Shown here: positions 11,771 through 22,154 of the stretch, piece after piece
How positions within the stretch are numbered: the first letter of the stretch is position 1
How the letters are laid out: each line of letters starts with the position of its first letter
Source: Lineus longissimus
Taxonomy: Eukaryota > Nemertea > Pilidiophora > Heteronemertea > Lineidae
NCBI RefSeq assembly: GCF_910592395.1
Contig: NC_088316.1
Span: 16,182,001-16,246,000, forward strand
DNA length: 64,000 nt
Reading direction: 5' to 3'
Notes under the pieces: generated by a model
Seen by the model: only the letters and a program-made list of their open reading frames with translations
What the model was told of the DNA's origin: nothing
The model's database searches: none
Program-made: the position numbers and the translations under genes

Positions 11771-14146
11771 ATTTGAGCAGAGAGGCCAAGTTTTCGGCAG
11801 GTTTTATCGGCGAATAGAATGAAAGTTCCTTCCTGTGAGATAATAGCTCAAGTAATTCGGACGAATTGGTCAGTATTCTCGCGCCGTTTGATTGCTCATC
11901 TATTAGCCTTAACAGCTCCCCGAAGTTGCTTTCGTAGGCTCGCCTATCACACACCATACCTACCATCACACACCCTACCATATCGATATGTCATTCATCA
12001 TACACAACGGAGATCCAAAATCCTTATCTCCGAGCATGAAGCTGTTCCGAGTATCTCGTGTTTCTGAGTTCCGAGTCCCTCAACAAAAAAGATCCTGGTT
12101 CAGTTTGTGAGTGTTTCTACTTGTTGAAAAATTATATGGATCGTCAAATCTACAAAAACATTCAGATTGGTTAATTTGTGACGACAGGTGTGACGGAGTT
12201 TTCACTTTGGTTGTCACGGATGCAACTACTGTCAGTGTCACTGCTGAATAACATAAGTTTTGTAATGTAAGGCACGGATTTAAAGAGTCTAAGTCCGTCT
12301 GCAAGATAATTATGCAATAGTAATTTGGGTGCTTGCACTAAGATATTTCGAATAATCCGTTCACCAGCAACACAGTATTCTGTTAATACATGTATTCATC
12401 TTCAAATTTTCTCTCCACTAAGATTGGTGTTTCTCCTAACTTTGGCGTTATCTCATTCGGTGAAACAGCCAAATAACGCCAGCGTTAGAATTAGACACCA
12501 GTATTACCTACCTTCACCAAATACAGAAGCCTTTTCAATGTTGTTGGGAACTTTGCCTGATGCACGAACTCAAAGTTTCTGTGTACTTCCTGATCAAAAT
12601 GTCTGCGACCATTTTTCCAAAAAAACTTTACAAAAGTTCAATTCAAATTCAAATACGTTTATTGAAGCCTTACAAAAATGACATTTCATATCAGCGGAAG
12701 ATACAAAAAACTGGTGGAAGTTGGATGTGAGGGATCCTATTATAGCATATCCAACCCATAAAAACATATGAAGAAGTGCATGCACTGACATCACCAATTT
12801 TTATGGTACAAAAATATATAGTACTCCCTATAGTATTGAGAATCGACTGGTGATGTGTGTACTAGCGGAATTTAGATATACAGCGGTTACCATGGATCTC
12901 ACGAGAACGGAATTCTGCTGCGAGATGATTCAGAAAATTCGCGTGCGAGCCGTCTGAACACCCGGAAATAAGCCCACCTCGGAGATATGAGTGAGCAAGG
13001 CATGGCTTATTCACCGGAAGTACGTCCGCTCATTGCATCGATACTTCAAAATGTAAATCGGTTAAGGCTGGTCCGCACTGAAGCAAACAGCTAGGCTTAG
13101 TAGTAAGTGCAGTTTCGTGAAATCACTGAGACTTCTTTTTAAGCTGCAGTCATTACTGGTTCTACTCACCCAGGTCAAAGCTGATCAAAGATGAATCTGG
13201 TTGATCAGTCATACAATCTTTGGTGATTACAGGAAGTACCAGTGTATTGTTTACCTCGGGTGATCTCGAATATGTACTATGCCTTCCCCAAGATATTTTA
13301 AGTTATAGCACTTATTGTGGGGATTCGGACAGCGTTATGGTTACCAAAGCGCTAGCAGACGACGATAACAAATTTGAAAACTCAGGCAGTATAGAATCAC
13401 AGACAGACAAAAAGATGCAGATTCCGAATCGTGAAGAAAAGGTTCGTACGAGTCAGTCTGTATTTAGCATCCTATACACCTAGAGAGAAGAGAGACAGCA
13501 GCGATCTTTCTTCCAAGGACAGGCACTGACTGCAGACTGAAGGCCGACCTCAAGAGGAATCCGGAAGGTGCCGGTCATGCCGGTCATGCCGGGACGACGC
13601 ACTAGATCAAACATTAGAGCACGTGCTCTCAAACTTAACTACGTGGAACGGCTCTCCCTGGGACACATGCAAGAGACTGGCCACATGGCCGAACGGTGCG
13701 TGACTAGTGAATAAAATAAACTGATGAACAGTTTGAAACCTGGTTAGAAAATGGTAACATCAAACTGAAGCCACCTACAAGTTACAACCAGCTCTGCACA
13801 GCACAAATACGAGCTTCCGCCCCAGGCCTCCTTTCCCACATTAACCCCCCCCCCCACCCAGATTTTAACTAATTAAATTGCACATCGTCTCTTTTTCACT
13901 TTCAGTCATGGAAAACCCATACGTCATGAGTAGGCCAGGCCTATGAATCACACGACATAGCTTAAAGCATGGACTGACTCACGTGGCAGAAACAGAAACT
14001 AGTGATCTGCCAACGGACTTTCTCAGCGCTTTCACAAACGGGGAATCCCGGTTGACAATACCATTTATGACATACTCTAGCTATTCCTGATTCATAAGTC
14101 GCAATACCGGGAAGTTGGTATATTTTCTCCGGAGCCAAGTTGAAGG
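11771..14146. other. Intergenic gap between GPCR and TNF receptor
   Basis: No supported gene. It contains simple C-rich sequence near 13846-13858, a short GCCGGTCAT direct repeat near 13575-13590 and a possible retroelement tail near 12640-12680. An open frame at about 13220-13480 has no recognisable similarity and no clear splice context, so it is not called. Confidence 0.55.
12636..12682 (-). repeat. Possible retroelement 3' tail
   Basis: Read on the minus strand, the sequence ends in a run of TTGAATTTGAATTGAA-type units preceded by AATAAACG. Such pentamer-like tails are typical of SINE/LINE 3' ends. No body or target duplication could be defined, so the call is weak. Confidence 0.35.
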
Positions 14147-17100
14147 ATGGCGGTATTTTTCATAAAACATGTGCTGATCTTGCATTTAGTGATCATTTCC
14201 GATATTTTCATGCAGGTTTCTTCGACAGAGGTAAGGGTAAGACAGCAAAGTGGAAAATGTGAATCAGAATAGAAGAAGAGTTGGCTCTCCAATACATTAT
14301 GTACTCGTTCTCCTACGTACGGATTCTCCTATTACCAAAAAGGGGCGTACACCGGGTAGTATACTCTTTTCGTTCGCGACTTGACAATAGGAAAAGGGGT
14401 AACGGGATATAACAGCACATATTGGGTGAGTTTTAAAAACAAGGGCCGAAGAAAAAAACACAAATTTCCTAAGCACGTTGTCGTTCGATACCATTCAATG
14501 TTAATGTGGAATAGGTGGATGAGCAGCACCTAGTTGTCCAATTTTCATTTCGTCATGTTGTGGCCTTTGCTTTTGTTTCGATTTCGTGATAATAATCACC
14601 TGGTCTTAGATCGGCCGGTGAAACTAGTAGAATACACGTCTATATATTTGAAGTTTGTTTGATTTCTCTATTTGAGTTATGGCGCGTTGACAAGGCGCTG
14701 TAACACATCTCTGTCTCTGACTGATCAAACACACACCAAACACAAAAGGTGGATTGATTTTTGACAACCATACTGTATGTGAACTCAAAATATAATGGTA
14801 TTGTATAGTGCGATATCGCGTAACTTTGCCAAGGTGTATTGAATGGACCTAAACTATCAAAGTGTTAAGTAGGCCAAAACCCTAGAAATACAGGTAACGT
14901 GGCATTGCCATTTCGAATCGTCGTGTCAAGTTTTACAATGCAAACTTCACTGAGGCATTTACCCATGTCTCAACAAATGATGCAGTGTTCACATCTATTA
15001 CACTAGAGCATAGTTGATGAGAGATCTATCACACGGAAACAGAGTTTTACGAAGTTACTGAGAGGTCTATTAAACGATAGAACAAAGTGTTTTACGAAAT
15101 TACTGAGAGGTCTATTAAACGATAGAACAAAGTGTTTTACGAAGTTACTGCGAGGTCTATTAAACGATAGATTTACGAAGTTACTGAGAGGTCTATTAAA
15201 CGATAGAACAAAGTGTTTTACGAAGTTACTGAGAGGTCTATTAAACGATAGAACAAAGTGTTTTACGAAATTACTGAGAGGTCTATTAAACGATAGAACA
15301 AAGTGTTTTACGAAGTTACTGCGAGGTCTATTAAACGATAGATTTACGAAGTTACTGAGAGGTCTATTAAACGATAGAACAAAGTGTTCTACGAAGTTAC
15401 TGAGAGGTCTATTAAACGATAGAACAAAGTGTTTCACGAAGTTACTGAGAGGTCTATTAAACGATAGAACAAAGTGTTTTACGAAGTTACTGAGAGGTCT
15501 ATTAAATGATAGAACAAAGTGTTTTACGAAGTTACTGCGAGGTCTATTACACTGTCTCACAGAGAATATCAGAACCTGGCATCATAACTAATGATGGTTT
15601 TAAAGTCAAACAAGATTGATGCTTCTTGAGACCATGAATTGGACCATAGCTCCTGCCTATACTCCTCCCGCTTTCATATAATCTGATTAATATCCCGATT
15701 GTGAAATGTAAAAGAAATTAATCTTTCCGTCTTCAAGATACATCTAAATGCACTTTGTTGATTATTCTAGATTTTCCTTTCTGTTTCTCAGGAAATAAAC
15801 CTTCGATCAGCTCAAATCTACACTTGTCCCAAGGGAGCATATCTAGACATGACAAAAAACAGGACTGCGTGTCGTGCGTGCACGGTCTGTCCGGCCGGAT
15901 ACGGCGTGGGGGTACCATGCTCCCTGACCACCGACACTGTGTGCGAACCCTGCGCGGAAGGCACTTATAACCCCAGGAAAACTCTCAACGAGAGGTGTCG
16001 CCGGTGTCGAAGATGTTCTTACCCTTATGTCAGTGTGCGGAAATGTCAGCCAAACAGGGATGCAAGTTGTAACTGGTGTGCAAAAGGTAGGTGTCGAAAA
16101 ATACACTTTTAAACAGACCATTGTCAAGGAGTCTATAGTTTATCAAGCAAATGCGACTGATTAATTAATTGATTTCATAATGCTGATTCATATATGTATC
16201 CCAATCGTCAAGATACTCACTATTTTTAGTTTCCCCAACTCAAGTTAAATACTTTTTTGGGGCACACTCTATGCGATAACTCCAGTGTGACCTATATCCG
16301 GGACCTATATACTTATGTAGACCAATACATGCAGAAATCATTAACGAAACGAACAATTTAGAATTCCCACCCCATGATCATTTTCATTATCATATGTAAG
16401 CTTATATTTAGCAGATTCTCCTTGCGTGATGCCAGTGCTATTTATAGGGGGACATTTACATGTATATTACTATATGTAAGCCTGGTTTCCTGTACAGATC
16501 GTTATTTATATTATTATCTTGAGACCGCCTTGAAAAACCAGCATGAAGTAAATGAGGATGTTTCTACATCTCATTTAGGAAATCCCTCAGGACTATCACT
16601 TTCAAATCAAATCTTAGTTGCCTCACCGAGAAAGTACATGACTGTATGCATTTTAAGCTGCGAGCACAGAAATGTCTGCTAAGTCAAGTCGCATAGGTCG
16701 GGTGTCTATAAACCGAAGACCAAAGACCGAAGACCGAAGATCGAAGATGGAAGACCCCCCCAAAACTATAAAACGAAGATCCCCCCAACTATAAAAGGAA
16801 GACCCTAATGTCAACTATAAAACGAAGATCCCCCAACTATAAAAGGAAGACCCTAATGTCAACTATAAAACGAAGATCCCCCCAACTAGAAAAGGAAGAC
16901 CCTAATGTCAACTATAAAACGAAGATCCCCCCATCTATAAAAGGAAGACCCTAATGTCAACTATAAAACGAAGATCCCCCCAACTATAAAAGGAAGACCC
17001 TGATGTCAACTATAAAACGAAGATCCCCCCAACTAGAAAAGGAAGACCCTAATGTCAACTATAAAACGAAGATCCCCCATCTATAAAAGGAAGACCCTAA

Positions 17101-18698
17101 TGTCAACTATAAAACGTAGATCCCCCCAACTATAAAAGGAAGACCCTAATGTCAACTATAAAACGAAGATCCCCCCAACTAGAAAAGGAAGACCCTAATG
17201 TCAACTATAAAACGAAGATCCCCCATCTATAAAAGGAAGACCCTGGTGGTTTTAGACCCTCAAGTTCAGTTACTGCAGACTTGCACGTCATAACACGTGA
17301 CTGAGCATCTGTATTTCAACAAGCAAGCTAGCCTGAGTGCGGCGTAGTGACATAGGAGCCTATGACGATACACACACATGCACATAGAAACAGCTTCTGG
17401 ACGAAGCTGAGGGCTGGCTATGATGAGTACAGTGAGAAACTAGGTCATATTGGAGCACGGCTGCATGGTAACAGGTACGGGGCTCCCCGCCTTATGTAAA
17501 CTGTGCCACTAAGCTGCTAAGGCTAGACACGACTGGTGTAGTACCCGGTACACTTACTTTCTCAAATCATTAATGTAGCATGGACCGAAAATGAAAACAA
17601 ACTGTGCAGTAACTGAACATGAGAATGAAAACCATCAGGGTCTTCCTTTTATAGATGGGGGGATCTTCGTTTTATAGTTGACATTAGGGTCTTCCTTTTA
17701 TAGATGGGGGGATCTTCGTTTTATAGTTGACATTAGGGTCTTCCTTTTATAGTTGGGGGATCTTCGTTTTATAGTTGACATTAGGGTCTTCCTTTTATAG
17801 ATGGGGGGATCTTCGTTTTATAGTTGACATTAGGGTCGTCCTTTTAAAGTTGGGGGGATCTTCGTTTTATAGTTGACATTAGGGTCTTCCTTTTATAGTT
17901 GGGGGGATCTTCGTTTTATAGTTGACATTAGGGTCTTCCTTTTATAGTTGGGGGGATCTTCGTTTTATAGTTTTGGGTGGGTCTTCTATCTTCGATCTTC
18001 GGTCTTCGATCTTCGGTTTATAGACACCCCGCATAGGTCCCTTAAATATACGTCTTCGGGCTCACAGCTTCAGGGAAGGAAGACGACGAACAGCTTTGTG
18101 CCGATGTGAAAGCAAATTAGGTCCTCTATACTCACCCGGTTGTGTACTCGGCGTCGGACAAGCTTTTCACTGATTAGCATATTGAAAGACAAAAGGTGCT
18201 GCAGAGGAAGCTCTTCGATTCAATGAAATGTGAACGGTCATGTAAAACTGTGTCACGAAATAATCGTAATATTCCTTACTTTCAGCCGAGGAAGAAAGGC
18301 AACGAAAAGCGATTAACACTACTGAAACATCGGAGGTTACATCAACACTGGCGGCCATCTTGGATACCCAAACACTTCAAAGTCTCGAAATCCACACGTC
18401 AGAGGAAGGACTCACGTTAGAGATGATTGTCGTGATTATTGTAATGATTATGATGCTGATGGCAGTGATATTTTTGATCGCATTCTGTATCTTAAGAGAC
18501 AGTCACAGGGACGTTTTGCGGGTGTTACGGGTAAAAAAAAGACGAAATTACGCCACACGCACCCCTGTTTCTACTTTTGACGGTGTTCAGAGTAAAGGGA
18601 TGTGCTTTGGGAAACAGCCTCGTTTTGTGGCTGATGAACAAGCAGGGGGTATACGTACATGTGTGGTCGACCTTCCTGAAAAGGTTTCGCTGAAATAA
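14147..18698 (+). CDS. Small TNF-receptor-superfamily protein, two CRDs, no death domain
   Basis: Three exons join in phase to 263 residues: 14147-14230, 15792-16086, 18286-18698. Exon 1 is a signal peptide (FIKHVLILHLVIISDIFM). Exon 2 encodes two six-cysteine TNFR repeats, about residues 40-79 (CPKGAYLD, then CRACTVCPAGYG, CSLTTDTVC) and 82-121 (CAEGTYNP, then CRRCRRC, CQPNRDASC). Exon 3 gives a Thr/Ser stalk, one membrane span (about 173-197, rich in Ile/Met/Val) and a basic cytoplasmic tail of about 66 residues. These receptors bind TNF-type ligands at the cell surface. No death domain is visible in the short tail, so signalling would rely on adaptor motifs or the protein may act as a decoy. 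An undetected exon within the 2.2-kb intron 2 is possible. Intron 1 holds a minisatellite and intron 2 a foldback element. Confidence 0.85.
15045..15545. repeat. 45/36-bp minisatellite in TNFR intron 1
   Basis: About 12 tandem copies of a 45-bp unit (core GTTACTGAGAGGTCTATTAA). Shorter 36-bp versions that lack nine bases (ACAAAGTGT) occur in at least two places. Both unit lengths are multiples of three, so the minus strand stays open throughout, repeating the peptide HFVLSFNRPLSNFVK. The neighbours are almost identical, so the array was amplified or homogenised recently. I read the long minus-strand ORF as a by-product of unit length. Confidence 0.92.
16691..16699. repeat. Target-site duplication, left copy
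   Basis: GCATAGGTC directly abuts the left end of the foldback element and recurs exactly at 18031-18039. If the left end begins one base earlier, the duplication would be 8 bp. Confidence 0.8.
16700..18030. mobile_element. Foldback DNA transposon with 9-bp target duplication
   Basis: A 1331-bp element bounded by inverted ends (GGGTGTCTATAAACCGAAGA on the left, its near-perfect complement on the right) and flanked by the direct repeat GCATAGGTC at 16691-16699 and 18031-18039. Each arm is a tandem array of a 48-49-bp unit: about 10 units on the left (about 16760-17245) and 7 inverted units on the right (about 17640-17990). The arms extend inward to about 17275 and 17605, leaving a loop of roughly 330 bp without an ORF. 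A 9-bp duplication plus long arms with internal repeats is typical of foldback elements, some of which belong to the Mutator-like group. It is non-autonomous and sits in TNFR intron 2. Confidence 0.85.
18031..18039. repeat. Target-site duplication, right copy
   Basis: Exact second copy of GCATAGGTC, directly after the element's terminal GACACCCC. Confidence 0.8.
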
Positions 18699-18929
18699 GA
18701 CCACACCCAGCATATTCTAAATGCTGGCACACACGTGCTATCAGAGCGGACACAATCGTCGCAGCAACTAAAACTTTCTTTAGTACCAATCTCATAACAA
18801 AGCAACGTTGTATCACTTCGATGATCCATCCCGGCATCGTATACAATTGGTTAGATTACAACATCCACTCCCACCTTGGCTTCCTCGGCTAAAATCGGAA
18901 ATCGTGAGGTCTGAATCTCAGAGGTGGTG

Positions 18930-19012
18930 ATGGTATGCGTGCGTGTGCGTGTGGGGGTGCGTGTGTGTGTGTGCGTGAGAAAGTGAGGGGGTTGAGGGGG
19001 GGGGGGTGGGGT
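18930..19012. repeat. GT-rich and G-run simple sequence
   Basis: GTGTGC-type dinucleotide stretches followed by G runs, lying in the presumed 3' UTR of the TNF-receptor gene. Confidence 0.8.
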
Positions 19013-19536
19013 CTGGTTGCACTCTTCGATTCCGAGTAGCCTCGGGGACGCGGAGTGGATGAAAATTGGGTCAATGTATACCTCACGGAAGGAGAATTTA
19101 TTCAAATATACTTCAGTAGTTTTCTTCAGCAGAAGAGACGTGGTGTGCACAATCTGCATGGTATGGGTGACTGTATCATTTTCAGTCGAACAGGTCTACG
19201 TTGTTTTATTTCCGCTAAAGAGACAAAGCATGACGCCCAAATAAATTCATCTTCATTATTTGCACTTTGTCCTTTTCAACATTCATCGGATGGTTTTAAC
19301 GAACAACGGAAGTGATCGACCACAAAAGTTTCCTCAGTGTTTCTGCAATTTGGATTGGACACTTTTAGAACAAACAGTGATATTATCTGCTGTGGTGCAC
19401 CACCTCTTGATAGAGTACGAAATTCCAGTGTTTATGGCCGGTGAATGAATTTAAAAGATCCTGTTTGGATAGGTCGCAGTCCTGTTGGATGCCATTTTTG
19501 CAAGAAAATCAACATATGTCATGTCCTACCTGTCCC

Positions 19537-19542
19537 TTTATT
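19537..19542 (-). terminator. Poly(A) signal of the first MS4A-like gene
   Basis: AATAAA on the minus strand, about 60 bases past the stop codon at 19603-19605. Position and match are as expected for a short 3' UTR. Confidence 0.6.
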
Positions 19543-19602
19543 TCACCAATGCCCTGTTACACACGGTTACAGAACGACCTAAATGGCAATACGACAAACG
19601 TG

Positions 19603-20265
19603 CTAGTAGCGGTACTCTGAAGGCTGTTCATATGAATACATCGTCGTGCTTCCTCCTGGGTTGTTCACGGTACCTTCTGCTCGACCATTCATGTTTGGGA
19701 AGGTATCCATGGCGTAGGAAGCGCTTTGAGCAGGAACCTCAGCTTGGTGTGTAGTGTACATTTCCTGTGGCCGGTCCCCGTTGATCAGTCTAGCACCGTA
19801 AGGACAGTGGCCTGTTTCCCGACAGCAGACCGTACACAAAAACATAGTAACCACCAATGCTGCGCTACTTGCTGCAGTTTCTATGCTTTCAAACGCGACT
19901 GACCAATGGTCGTGTTGTGGTGAAAGGTTTTGATGTAACGCACTTGATGAAAATCCAAGAAGACACGCACTGGCGGCGAATGCCAAGACCGACATTGCAC
20001 CACAACTGCCTATTAGGCACTCGCTCTCTCTCTTGTAGCCAAGAATGCCGAGGGTACCCGAGGTTAACATGATCAAACCACACCAGATCCCTGCGCCAGC
20101 GAAACCATCGTTCCACTTTAATCGCACTGTCCCGCAAAAAACAGAAACAGACCCGAATACTGTCATGAGTATGGATAAAATCTTCATCACCTTTCGCCAG
20201 AAGGTCAATCGTGGCCGCTCATTGTTAGTGAGCGTGATCGGTCCTGTCGAAAGTTGTCCCTGCGG
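19603..20265 (-). CDS. Four-pass CD20/MS4A-like membrane protein, copy A (5' end missing)
   Basis: One long minus-strand exon encodes the last 220 residues. It opens at a CAG acceptor (20266-20268) with the peptide PQGQLSTGPITL. Four membrane spans are clear: VMKILSILMTVFGSVSVF, GIWCGLIMLTSGTLGILGY, the stretch starting CLIGSCGAMSVLAFAAS, and AALVVTMFLCTVCC, followed by a Cys-rich border and a Tyr/Pro/Ser cytoplasmic tail. The GIWCG...SGTLGI pattern in span 2 is typical of the CD20-like family, whose members are poorly characterised surface proteins outside vertebrates. Copy B, about 1 kb upstream in gene order, has the same exon boundary and phase, so the two are tandem duplicates. The initiating exon was not found. 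Confidence 0.8.
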   Translation of the reverse strand, partial: PQGQLSTGPITLTNNERPRLTFWRKVMKILSILMTVFGSVSVFCGTVRLKWNDGFAGAGIWCGLIMLTSGTLGILGYKRESECLIGSCGAMSVLAFAASACLLGFSSSALHQNLSPQHDHWSVAFESIETAASSAALVVTMFLCTVCCRETGHCPYGARLINGDRPQEMYTTHQAEVPAQSASYAMDTFPNMNGRAEGTVNNPGGSTTMYSYEQPSEYRY

Positions 20266-20529
20266 CTGAAAGACACGTAACAGTATCAATCAATGCCGAC
20301 AAAGAATAAAGCTAAATCCGCAAACTCAATAATTATATCACAATCATGGATCAACCTCCTAACTCTTCAACAACCATTCACCAAGTGACATGTTTCTTTA
20401 TGTACATGTATACTTTAGTTTCACCAATCTAAGAACGGTTCTGAATACATGTAAAAATACGACATATATATATTATCGAAAACAAGTCACTAATAAACAA
20501 GATATTGCACTTTTTACCTTTTCAGTTTT

Positions 20530-20850
20530 GGTCCCCTAGTGGCAAAGTCGAGAATCAGATCAAACCAAATTTCGGCAGCAGAGATTATCTGACATAGGGA
20601 TCATGTGTACCAAGTTTCAAGTTTATAGCTTCTATGGTTAAGAAACGTGCCATAGTTACACTCAAACGGCCAAGTTGGGCCATTGACCTCTGCGACCTTG
20701 AAAAGTAGGTCAAATCAAAACCCCGTAGGATATGTGATGTAATAATGCTCGGAGTACATATCATCTCCTCGCTACAGGTTAACGTAGGTATGCCGAGAGA
20801 GCAAATTTTTGAGGAGATGAAGTGATAACGCGTAGTACTAGTGAGAAGCA
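20530..20850. repeat. Probable dispersed transposon-derived repeat
   Basis: The block contains ATCATGTGTACCAAGTTTCA followed by an AAGAAACGTG context, and a GACCTCTGCGACCTTGAAAA motif followed by AGTAGGTCAA. From general knowledge, strings of the kind 'GTACCAAGTTTGAAGT' with 'GACCTTGA' recur in interspersed repeats of many marine invertebrates. No ends or duplication could be defined here. Confidence 0.4.
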
Positions 20851-21204
20851 TTTACAAATCTCACATCATCAACCGTTTACAAACCAAAATTTTGGGTCAA
20901 CGATTCAAAAGCTAACTTGACGTTTTTGAGCCCATTTAGACCATCGTCGCCCTTTTAAAAATAAAATATGGAGTAACAATTGGGATACAATTGCTCGTAT
21001 GGAGTTGAGGTATCCCTATGTACTGTTGAATCACTCATTATTCATTTCAGTCACTGTAACTCGTTTATAATCCATCTTCAATGGCTTACAGATGTTCCCG
21101 TTTTCATTGGCTCACATTATATACTAGGATAATAACCAAACTCTTCGTCGTGAAAAATATATTACATATCATTCTTCCATAGTTTATCGCTTCATCGCAG
21201 AAGG

Positions 21205-22154
21205 TTAGTAGCGATAAGCCGGTGGTTGTCCGTAAGGATACGTCGCGCCTCCGCCGGTGGGGATAGCGGCAACCTGCGCACCAACGGGCATAGGATAGGC
21301 ACCCTGGGCTGAGGTCGTCCTAGTGGGAACCTGGACTTGCTGCGGTGCATAGACAACCTGTGGCTGGTTCTGGTAGTTCTTCACAGTACAGCAGCATGTG
21401 GCCCGGCAACAAATTGCGGACAGGAGGATGGAAACAACAAAGGTGGTGACGCTGCACATGATTTCAATGATCTCTAACGCAATTGACCATTGGGTCAATT
21501 GCAGGTCGTAGACAAAAGGTTTGTGATCAAATACCACGCTCCATGTCGAAATTCCGAAAAGGTTCACACTTGCGAGCGTTGCTATGATAGACATCGCCAT
21601 GCAGGCAATTATCAGGCACTTATTCTCCCTCTTATGGCCTAGGATGCCGAGGATTCCAGGGATAATCATGAGACCACCGCACCAGATCCCAGCGCCAGCG
21701 TATTTCATCCAGTAACCTATAAGGAAGAGCCGCGGAACACCGCAACTGATCGAAACGGATCCGATGGCCAACAGCAGTATGGAACAAATCTTCATTCCCT
21801 TCCTCGAGAAGTTCATGCGTGGATTGCGTGGCTGCTGTGTGCCATATCCCTGGTGGACGAATGTAACTGGTGATGCAGTGAGTTGTAGCTGGGACTGAAA
21901 AGAGATTATATGTTACTTGATATTGTCCATACGCCGATATGCCGAGGGCAATTCATTTACACATGAGGAGAGATTTCTGTTCATAGCAATGCTTTATGGA
22001 GAATGTTCGGATGCAATCCTAACTATGGCATGTATCCCCCAAGGTATGGGTTGATTTTCGGGAAATTGACGATTTCGATCAATGAGCTAATAGATAGCAT
22101 AATATAGTTGACCTTTGTAGCAATTTGAAATCGATCATATCACCCTACCTGCAT
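21205..22154 (-). CDS. Four-pass CD20/MS4A-like membrane protein, copy B
   Basis: The main exon (21205-21894) encodes SQLQLTASPVTF, then four spans (MKICSILLLAIGSVSISCG; GIWCGGLMIIPGILGILGH; CLIIACMAMSIIATLASVNL; CSVTTFVVSILLSAICC), a Cys cluster (CCRATCCC) and a Pro/Tyr-rich tail ending PYGQPPAYRY. PPAY could bind WW domains. The exon start is a TTTCAG acceptor in phase 0. Upstream, ATGCAG followed by a GTAGGG donor (22149-22154) would give a two-codon first exon in the right phase, so the protein would begin MQSQLQ. That start is tentative; the internal ATG at 21816 is the alternative. The sequence aligns end to end with copy A in the same orientation, so this is a local duplication. Confidence 0.8.

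Larger units (their letters stand above)
18699..19602. other. Convergent 3' region between TNFR and MS4A-like gene
   Basis: This lies between the stop codons of two convergent genes. An AATAAA at 19240-19245 could serve the TNF-receptor transcript, about 540 bases after its stop. A GT/G-rich simple tract spans about 18930-19012. No coding exon seen. Confidence 0.55.

Noticed and set aside
13220-13483. 87-codon plus-strand ORF with an Asp/Lys/Ser-rich segment
   Set aside because: No similarity and no clear exon borders; could be chance or an unrecognised exon.
15003-15560. 185-codon minus-strand ORF of repeated HFVLSFNRPLSNFVK
   Set aside because: It is produced by a minisatellite whose 45- and 36-bp units are multiples of three. 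It lies in an intron of a plus-strand gene and has no independent gene signals.
15045-18000. CRISPR-like regularity of the tandem arrays
   Set aside because: Units are contiguous without unique spacers and the DNA is animal nuclear; these are minisatellites and transposon arms.
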